NCBI GenBank assembly: GCA_017465085.1
Contig: JAFTWW010000028.1
Coordinates: forward strand, 62,001-126,000
Length of the DNA: 64,000 nucleotides
Reading direction: 5' to 3'
Origin: Clostridia bacterium
GTDB lineage: Bacteria; Bacillota; Clostridia; Oscillospirales; Acutalibacteraceae
Part shown: piece by piece, positions 59,180 to 64,000 of the stretch
How the letters are laid out: each line of letters opens with the position of its first letter
Position numbering within the stretch: position 1 is the stretch's first letter
Notes under the pieces: generated by a model
What the model was told of the DNA's origin: nothing
What the model saw: the letters and a program-made list of their open reading frames with translations, nothing else
The model's database searches: none
Program-made: the position numbers and the translations under genes

Positions 59180-60262
59180 TTATTCGCCGAAAAATCCGCT
59201 TTCGGGATGAATATCTATCTTCCAGCCTGTAAGCTTAGCGGCAAGGCGTACATTCTGACCCTTATTACCAATGGCAAGGGATAACTGAGCCTCGGGAACG
59301 CTGACCTTACAGATTTTAGCATCGGCATCCTCAATTTCAACCGAAACAACCTTTGCGGGTGAAAGCGCTTCGCTTATGAAGGCGGCGGGATCATCGCTAT
59401 ATTTAACGATATCGATCTTCTCGCCCGAAAGCTCTTCTACTATCTTGTTAACACGGGCGCCCTTAGGACCTATGCAAGCGCCTACTGCATCAACCTCGGG
59501 ATTCTCAGACCAAACCGCAAGCTTTGTTCTGGAGCCTGCCTGACGGGAGATTGCTTTAATCTCGATAGTACCATCGAATATCTCAGGAACCTCGGTTTCA
59601 AAAAGACGCTTTACAAGACCTGGGTGTGTGCGGGATATCATAACCCTCGGTCCCTTTTCGGTTTCCTTAACGCCTACAACATAAATCTTGATGTGGTCAC
59701 CCTCTGTGAGAATTTCATCGGGCACCTGCTCCATTTTAGGAAGGGTTGCTTCGTTATGGCCGATGGTAAGAATAGCATTACCTGTTTTGGTATCAATTCT
59801 CTCAACAACGGCAGTAACAAGCTCTTTATTATGGCTCTGGAACTCTGCCAGCACCTGACCCTTTTCAACCTCTTTAACGCCCTGACGGAAGTTATTCTTA
59901 GAGTTCTGCGCAACTATTCTGCCGAACTTTTTGGGGTCAAGCTTAATCTCGATAAAGCCCTCGGCAATAGCCTTGGGATCGATTTCGGCTGCCTCCTCCT
60001 TTGAAATCTGGGTAAAGGGATCCTCTACCACATCAACGATTTCCTTGCGGGCAACAACCCTGAAAATCTCGTTTTCCGCATCTATTTTGCAGGAAACGAT
60101 ATCATTGCCGCCGTAATCCTTACGGGCAGCAACAACGATAGCCTCTGCTATCTTATCTGCGATGAACTCCATAGGAATTCCTCTCTCCTCTTCCATAAGA
60201 CGAAGAGCCTCAAAAAACTCCTTGCTTTCCTTTTTCTCTTTTGCTGTAATTCTCTTAGCCAT
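59180..60262 (-). CDS. nusA: Transcription termination/antitermination factor NusA
   Basis: The protein is 360 aa. The N-terminal RNA-polymerase-binding domain covers residues 1-150, followed by an S1 domain and two KH domains (VGACIGPKGARVNKIVEELS and LSLAIGNKGQNVRLAAKLTG). It ends soon after KH2, as usual in Bacillota, without the acidic repeats of gammaproteobacteria. The ribosome binding site is CGGAGGTAATAGATAAAA before ATG 60262. It is the second gene of the rimP operon. Confidence 0.96.
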   Translation of the reverse strand: MAKRITAKEKKESKEFFEALRLMEEERGIPMEFIADKIAEAIVVAARKDYGGNDIVSCKIDAENEIFRVVARKEIVDVVEDPFTQISKEEAAEIDPKAIAEGFIEIKLDPKKFGRIVAQNSKNNFRQGVKEVEKGQVLAEFQSHNKELVTAVVERIDTKTGNAILTIGHNEATLPKMEQVPDEILTEGDHIKIYVVGVKETEKGPRVMISRTHPGLVKRLFETEVPEIFDGTIEIKAISRQAGSRTKLAVWSENPEVDAVGACIGPKGARVNKIVEELSGEKIDIVKYSDDPAAFISEALSPAKVVSVEIEDADAKICKVSVPEAQLSLAIGNKGQNVRLAAKLTGWKIDIHPESGFFGE

Positions 60263-60293
60263 TTTTATCTATTACCTCCGTTTAATATACTGC

Positions 60294-60746
60294 TTAAAAA
60301 TCTTCAAGGGTGATTTTAGAGATTTCTTTTCTTGAAAACTCCTTATTATCACCGTTTATTTCCACGGTAACCGTTCCGTTTTCAAAGGAAACAAGCCTAC
60401 CGATGAATTCCTTTGTTCCATCAACTGCCTTAAAGGTGCGAAGCTTAACATCTTTGCCTATCATAGCGGTAAAGTGTTCATCCCTTGTAAGCTCGCGGCC
60501 CAAGCCTGCCGAGCAAACCTCAAGATAATAAGAGCAATCGATTGGATCTGCCTCATCAATAATTGGATCTACCGCGTGGGAAACATTGGTGCAATCATCA
60601 ATTGTAACACCGTTTTCGCTATCAATAAAAATTCTTAGATAATGGGAAGCACCCTCTTTAACAAAGCGAACATCCCAAAGGTTTACGCCCTCATTTTCTA
60701 CCGTTTCTTTAACAAGAGCAAAAACCTTTTCGGCTACACCTGCCAT
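60294..60746 (-). CDS. rimP: Ribosome maturation factor RimP
   Basis: The protein is 150 aa. It is needed for 30S assembly. Motifs are LWDVRFVKEGASHYLRIFID, the IDDCTNVSHAVDPIIDE segment and YYLEVCSAGLGRELTRDEHF. The ribosome binding site is TAGGAGG with ATG 60746 eight bases on; an out-of-frame ATG lies just before. It is the first gene of the operon, preceded by a hairpin with a U-rich tail. Confidence 0.94.
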   Translation of the reverse strand: MAGVAEKVFALVKETVENEGVNLWDVRFVKEGASHYLRIFIDSENGVTIDDCTNVSHAVDPIIDEADPIDCSYYLEVCSAGLGRELTRDEHFTAMIGKDVKLRTFKAVDGTKEFIGRLVSFENGTVTVEINGDNKEFSRKEISKITLEDF

Positions 60747-60762
60747 TCATTTTCCTCCTACT

Positions 60763-60844
60763 CAAAACAAAAGTGAGCGGGTTGCCCCACTCACCTTTCT
60801 TGCATACTACAATAGTATTATATCACTTTTATTAAAAAAATCAA
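60763..60844 (-). promoter_or_regulatory. Promoter, palindrome and attenuator-like hairpin before rimP-nusA
   Basis: Minus-strand TTGATT (60844-60839), 16 bp, TATAAT (60822-60817). A perfect inverted repeat ATACTA-CAA-TAGTAT (60804-60818) begins at the -10 box. In the leader GTGAG(T)GGG (60794-60786) pairs with CCC(G)CTCAC (60781-60773), followed by TTTTGTTTTG, the layout of an intrinsic terminator before the first gene. NusA feedback on its own operon is known in Escherichia coli; applying it here is inference. Confidence 0.6.
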
Positions 60845-60858
60845 GTATTATTTTATAA

Positions 60859-62547
60859 TTAGTCAAAAAGGGATGTGCTTTCCTCTTCGCCCTTATAGCT
60901 ATTGAGATAAATACGAACTATCTGCTCTGTATTGGCGTTGTTGCCATACTCAGGCTCCTGACCGAGAACTACACCAGGCTTTGCCTCGGTATCGTATTTC
61001 TCAACAACCTCGATATTCTCATAAAGGAAGCCCTGTTTGAGAAGCTCAAGCTTAGCCGAAGCCTCATCAAGACCAACAACATTGGCTATCTTTATCTCTG
61101 TAGGTCCTAAGCTGATGGTTACGAGAATCTCGGTTTCGTTTTCTACCTGCTCACCTGCCGCAACAGACTGTGCGCAGATGGTACCTCTGGCAAACTTATC
61201 GGAATACTCCTTACCCTTGATAATAATCTTGAAGCGTTCGTATTCCTCTTCATCGGTTACCTGATGATAATATTTGCCCGAAAGATCGGGAACCGCATAC
61301 AAAATTTTCGATTCCTCGGCGCCCTCATCCACATCGCCTATGGAGGGGGTGGAGGGCATAACTACCGATTCGGGATTACTTACTACAGGCTCATCATCGC
61401 CGCCCATAATACCATCCTTAAATACCGTTGCCGAAAGAATTCCAAACACTATGCCGAAAAGAGCTATGGTGCAAACGGCAGAAATGATTGCATATTTTAC
61501 TGCGGAATTCTTTTTAGCAGGTTCCTTACCTGCCGCGGCTGCCTTTGCCTCTGCCGCCTTCTTTGCGGCCGCGCGGCGTTCATTTTCCTTGGTTTCGCCG
61601 TATACAAGCTCGTTTCTGAAGGTATCAACGCTATCGGTACGGTTTTCTAAATCAAGCTGTAAGCCGTTGGCTATGGAAACCAATACCTGACGGGGCAGTT
61701 CATCGGCAAATCTTGCGGGAATAGAAAGGCTATCCCCATTTAATCTATCTTTTGCATCGGGAGGAACTGCGCCTATTAAAACTCTGAAAAGTGTGGCGCT
61801 AAGGCCATATACATCGGTATAACCGCCGATTTCATTATCATTAAGACCATACTGCTCGGGAGCCGCATAGCCGCTATATACTCCTGCGGAGAGCCCGCCC
61901 TTGCAGGTACGGGTTTCGTTTATGCAGATACCCGTTAAACGAAGCTTACCGTCACGGCAGACATAAACCGTTTCGGGAGAAATGGCGCCGTGGATAATGC
62001 CAAGCTCATTAAGCCCCATAACTGTATCAATAAGGGGTAGGAACAGGGGCCTTGCCTGCTCCCATTTAAGACTGCCGTTATTACGGTCAAGAAAAGCCTT
62101 TAAGGTAATACCTGAAACAGTATCACTCACCGCATAGGCGGTGCCGTTCTCCTCAAACACCTGACGGGTGGAGGAAAGAACGGGCAAGGGATTTTCATTA
62201 AGCTTTTTATTAAGCTCAATAAACTTAAGCAAGCCCTCATTAAAGGCAAACTCCTTGCCATCAACCATAGAAACGGTTTTATCGGGGTTACGGTCAGCCG
62301 CGCCGACAGGAAAATACTCCTTAATGTTTACGGCGCTGTTCTCCGCATTATCCCAACCGATATAGGTAATGCCCTCGCCGTTTTTGAGGAGCGCCTTGCC
62401 TACCATATAACGATCATTAAGCCAGAATCTTACGGGGAGAGCCTGCGCATCATTTTTAGCATCGCTATCCCATCCGCAGATAGAGCATATTTTTTCATCA
62501 CCGTTATCGTTCATACAACCGGGACAAAGTCTTTCTGTATTTAACAT
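60859..62547 (-). CDS. Zinc-ribbon, pseudokinase-like, PASTA membrane protein
   Basis: The protein is 562 aa. An N-terminal zinc ribbon (C8, C11, C21, C24) precedes a protein-kinase fold (about 38-310). Lys76 in AVNIKEYFP corresponds to the ATP lysine, but the HRD loop reads IIHGAISPET (His186, no Asp) and the DFG position reads LTGI, so both catalytic Asp are missing. A charged Lys/Ala coiled linker leads to one membrane segment (about 347-373), then two extracellular PASTA-like repeats (SAAGEQVENETEILV... type VPDLSGKYYHQV and ANVVGLDEASAKLELLKQGF). It is probably a non-catalytic cell-wall sensor or scaffold. Confidence 0.85.
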   Translation of the reverse strand: MLNTERLCPGCMNDNGDEKICSICGWDSDAKNDAQALPVRFWLNDRYMVGKALLKNGEGITYIGWDNAENSAVNIKEYFPVGAADRNPDKTVSMVDGKEFAFNEGLLKFIELNKKLNENPLPVLSSTRQVFEENGTAYAVSDTVSGITLKAFLDRNNGSLKWEQARPLFLPLIDTVMGLNELGIIHGAISPETVYVCRDGKLRLTGICINETRTCKGGLSAGVYSGYAAPEQYGLNDNEIGGYTDVYGLSATLFRVLIGAVPPDAKDRLNGDSLSIPARFADELPRQVLVSIANGLQLDLENRTDSVDTFRNELVYGETKENERRAAAKKAAEAKAAAAGKEPAKKNSAVKYAIISAVCTIALFGIVFGILSATVFKDGIMGGDDEPVVSNPESVVMPSTPSIGDVDEGAEESKILYAVPDLSGKYYHQVTDEEEYERFKIIIKGKEYSDKFARGTICAQSVAAGEQVENETEILVTISLGPTEIKIANVVGLDEASAKLELLKQGFLYENIEVVEKYDTEAKPGVVLGQEPEYGNNANTEQIVRIYLNSYKGEEESTSLFD

Positions 62548-62598
62548 AAAATACCTCCGAAAACTCGAATTAAGTATATTATACCATACTTGTCAAGT

Positions 62599-62631
62599 TA
62601 GCCAATGTGTTGAGGCCCAATGCTTTGGTTA
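62599..62631. repeat. MITE-like element, 33-bp remnant abutting a larger copy
   Basis: TAGCCAATGTGTTGAG (62599-62614) and CCCAATGCTTTGGTTA (62616-62631) are imperfect inverted termini with almost nothing between. The right TA (62630-62631) is shared with the left end of the 278-bp copy that follows. Confidence 0.6.
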
Positions 62632-62907
62632 GCCAAAACATTCAAACCCGAACCAGCCTAAAAGGGCGGTTTTAAGGCGTCTTTCGGCTCTTTGGCGCAC
62701 ATAGGCGTTAGCCTTATGTGCTTCGCATCACCAAAATCCACTCATAAAACTGCACCTTTTAGGTCGTAGAATTTTGTGATAAAAGGATTTTATGATGGGG
62801 CGAGGCACAAAACGCAGTTAATCCTATCGGATTAACGAGTATTTTAACGAAGCCACAGCGTGAACTCCTTATCCCAAAATCTGATTCGGGTTTGAATGCT
62901 TTGGCTA
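62630..62907. repeat. MITE-like element, 278-bp copy
   Basis: The left end TTAGCCAAAACATTCAAACC (62629-62648) and right end GGTTTGAATGCTTTGGCTA (62889-62907) are inverted, both bordered by TA. The central CGCAGTTAATCC ... GGATTAACGAG and flanking bases are nearly identical to the 35.7 kb copy. About 100 bp between GGGCGG and AGAATTTTGTG are extra, containing small hairpins. The right terminal TA forms part of the TAG stop of the metallophosphoesterase gene. Together with the short remnant it fills the gap 62548-62904. Confidence 0.8.
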
Positions 62908-63636
62908 AATAGCATCTACCACGAATTCCGCATTTTCAGTTATCTGCTTTTTCTTCTTTATGGGAATAAGCTTTTTATACACACAGGTGTGGCGGTCGGT
63001 TATAGACCTATCCTCGTGAAGCGAGCCGAAATACCAATGACTGAAGGTGCAGGCTCTGCCGATTTCTTCAAGGTAACCGTTAAGCTTATTTACCCTATCG
63101 CTATCGCCGCGCCTTAAAAGCATTGCACTCTTAACAAGGGAGGGTGGCTCGTGGGTGATAATATAATCCACCTTACAGCCCACCTCATCTAAAACGCGGG
63201 CGCCATCCGCCATCTCCATAGGGGTGGCCTCTTCCTCGCGCCACCAAAGGCCTTTATCCATCCGCATATCCTTATCGGTGCTCTCCCCTCCGCCAAAGGT
63301 GAAAAAGCTGTTGCCATCAATATTGAATATCTGACCTCGCATAAGGTGGAGCAGATTGCCCTTGATTCTATGGACCTTGCCGCCCTTCCAAACGGTTGTG
63401 CGGCATTTGAAGATGGTTTCCAGGTTATCGTGGGTACCTTCAACAAAGGCAGTTACAAACTTTTTCTTACTGAAGAAATCTATTACCTGCTTTTCGGTTT
63501 TAGAACCATCGAATATATAACCGAAATCGCCGCAAACTATAAGAACATCACCTTTTTTGAGTTTTCTGAACTCCTTATCGTAAAGCCTTTCAAGACAGCC
63601 GTGCATATCTCCTGTTACATAAATCATACGGTTCAC
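62905..63636 (-). CDS. Calcineurin-like metallophosphoesterase
   Basis: The protein is 243 aa. Metal motifs are YVTGDMHGCLERL (GDxHG), IVCGDFGYIFDG (GDxx region), FVEGTHDNLE (corresponding to GNHD/E, here GTHD), YIITHEPPS and the final SHWYFGSLHED (GHxH-like). It hydrolyses a phosphoester in the cytoplasm, substrate unknown. The stop TAG is made partly by the terminal TA of the adjoining repeat; without the repeat the site would read TAA. Confidence 0.88.
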   Translation of the reverse strand: MNRMIYVTGDMHGCLERLYDKEFRKLKKGDVLIVCGDFGYIFDGSKTEKQVIDFFSKKKFVTAFVEGTHDNLETIFKCRTTVWKGGKVHRIKGNLLHLMRGQIFNIDGNSFFTFGGGESTDKDMRMDKGLWWREEEATPMEMADGARVLDEVGCKVDYIITHEPPSLVKSAMLLRRGDSDRVNKLNGYLEEIGRACTFSHWYFGSLHEDRSITDRHTCVYKKLIPIKKKKQITENAEFVVDAI

Positions 63637-63736
63637 CCCACTTTATTAAATTTTTCTCTTTTCTTTTGAGAAACTTTAATGTATAATAAATTTATTGATT
63701 GTTTGATAATTATACCACATATATACGGAGATTTCT

Positions 63737-64000
63737 ATGGTTAAAAAAATATTTTCGGTTATTTTTTGTATTTTACTGATTTTTTCCATATCCACTACCG
63801 CCTACGCCTATGAGCCTACGGGCTTTGATGTGGATGCAAAAAGCGCGTTGCTTGTATCCCTTGATACCGATGAGGTAATCTATTCCAAGAATGAAACCGC
63901 CAAGGTTTATCCCGCTTCTATCACTAAGATTATGACGGTAACCTTAATGCTCGAAAGTGAGCTTTTTGATCCCGAAGGTACCGTTGCTATGACCGAAAGC
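63737..64000 (+). CDS. D-alanyl-D-alanine carboxypeptidase, N-terminal part (runs off window)
   Basis: 88 codons are present from ATG 63737 (CGGAG upstream). A signal peptide of about 24 residues (MVKKIFSVIFCILLIFSIST) is followed by the penicillin-binding protein 5-type start ALLVSLDTDEVIYSKNE and the active-site SxxK motif YPASITKIMTV with catalytic Ser and Lys. These enzymes trim the pentapeptide of peptidoglycan outside the membrane. The SxN and KTG motifs lie beyond the edge. Confidence 0.93.
   Translation, partial: MVKKIFSVIFCILLIFSISTTAYAYEPTGFDVDAKSALLVSLDTDEVIYSKNETAKVYPASITKIMTVTLMLESELFDPEGTVAMTES

Overview
The window looks like a chromosome segment of an anaerobic, fermentative member of the Clostridia (Bacillota). 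The reasons are the moderately low G+C content, strong AGGAGG ribosome binding sites, many TTG and GTG starts, consensus sigma-A promoters (TTGaca, 17 bp, TATAAT), an electron-bifurcating-type [FeFe] hydrogenase operon, a CD1247-like acidic protein and a Gram-positive style nusA-infB operon. I cannot place it to genus. No phage, plasmid, CRISPR or complete insertion sequence is visible; the accessory signal lies mainly in non-coding repeat elements.

Layout. 1-2.5 kb: guaB (partial) divergent from rpsB-tsf. 2.5-5.3 kb: an AraC regulator divergent from a PIG-L deacetylase and a frameshifted glucosamine-6-phosphate deaminase-like gene, probably an amino-sugar operon. 5.7-18.5 kb: mostly leftward housekeeping genes (DegV, tepA-ftsK-metallohydrolase, an orphan MsmK/UgpC-type ATPase, an RsuA-type pseudouridine synthase, ispD-ispF, an Asp/Cys-rich protein, efp, trkA-trkH). 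18.7-22.5 kb: an LCP ligase, an FAD oxidoreductase and a divergent AraC regulator. 22.8-31.0 kb: a ten-gene leftward hydrogenase operon (hydC, DRTGG, RsbW-like ATPase, HydS-like sensory hydrogenase, DRTGG, PHP, HATPase, small ferredoxin, hydB, hydA). 31.3-50.8 kb: transporters, membrane proteins, hydrolases, an initiator tRNA, ferritin, a DeoR-controlled transporter, azlCD and an M20 hydrolase. 50.8-60.8 kb: DUF1015, a lipoprotein and the rimP-nusA-ylxR-ylxQ-infB-rbfA-nrnA-truB-ribF run. 60.8-64 kb: a zinc-ribbon PASTA pseudokinase, a metallophosphoesterase and the start of a D-Ala-D-Ala carboxypeptidase.

The most unusual content is a family of about 310-360 bp hairpin-array elements (5.3-5.7, 19.8-20.1, 22.5-22.8 kb). 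All three copies lie between convergent genes, and each sits inside the loop of a bidirectional Rho-independent terminator whose stem sequence differs from site to site. Short perfect hairpins are separated by GTGATATT on one half and AATATCAC on the other. Corresponding hairpins in different copies have changed on both arms together, which suggests selection on structure. A second family is MITE-like, with TA ends and TAGCCAAAGCATT-type inverted termini (18.7, 35.7-35.9, 62.6-62.9 kb). One copy has replaced the last codons of a gene, and another alters a stop codon. A third hairpin cluster lies at 40.7 kb.

Other regulatory observations are a nested-stem leader before rpsB, an attenuator-like hairpin before rimP-nusA, and the same 15-bp inverted repeat at the promoters of the hydrogenase operon and the rimP operon.
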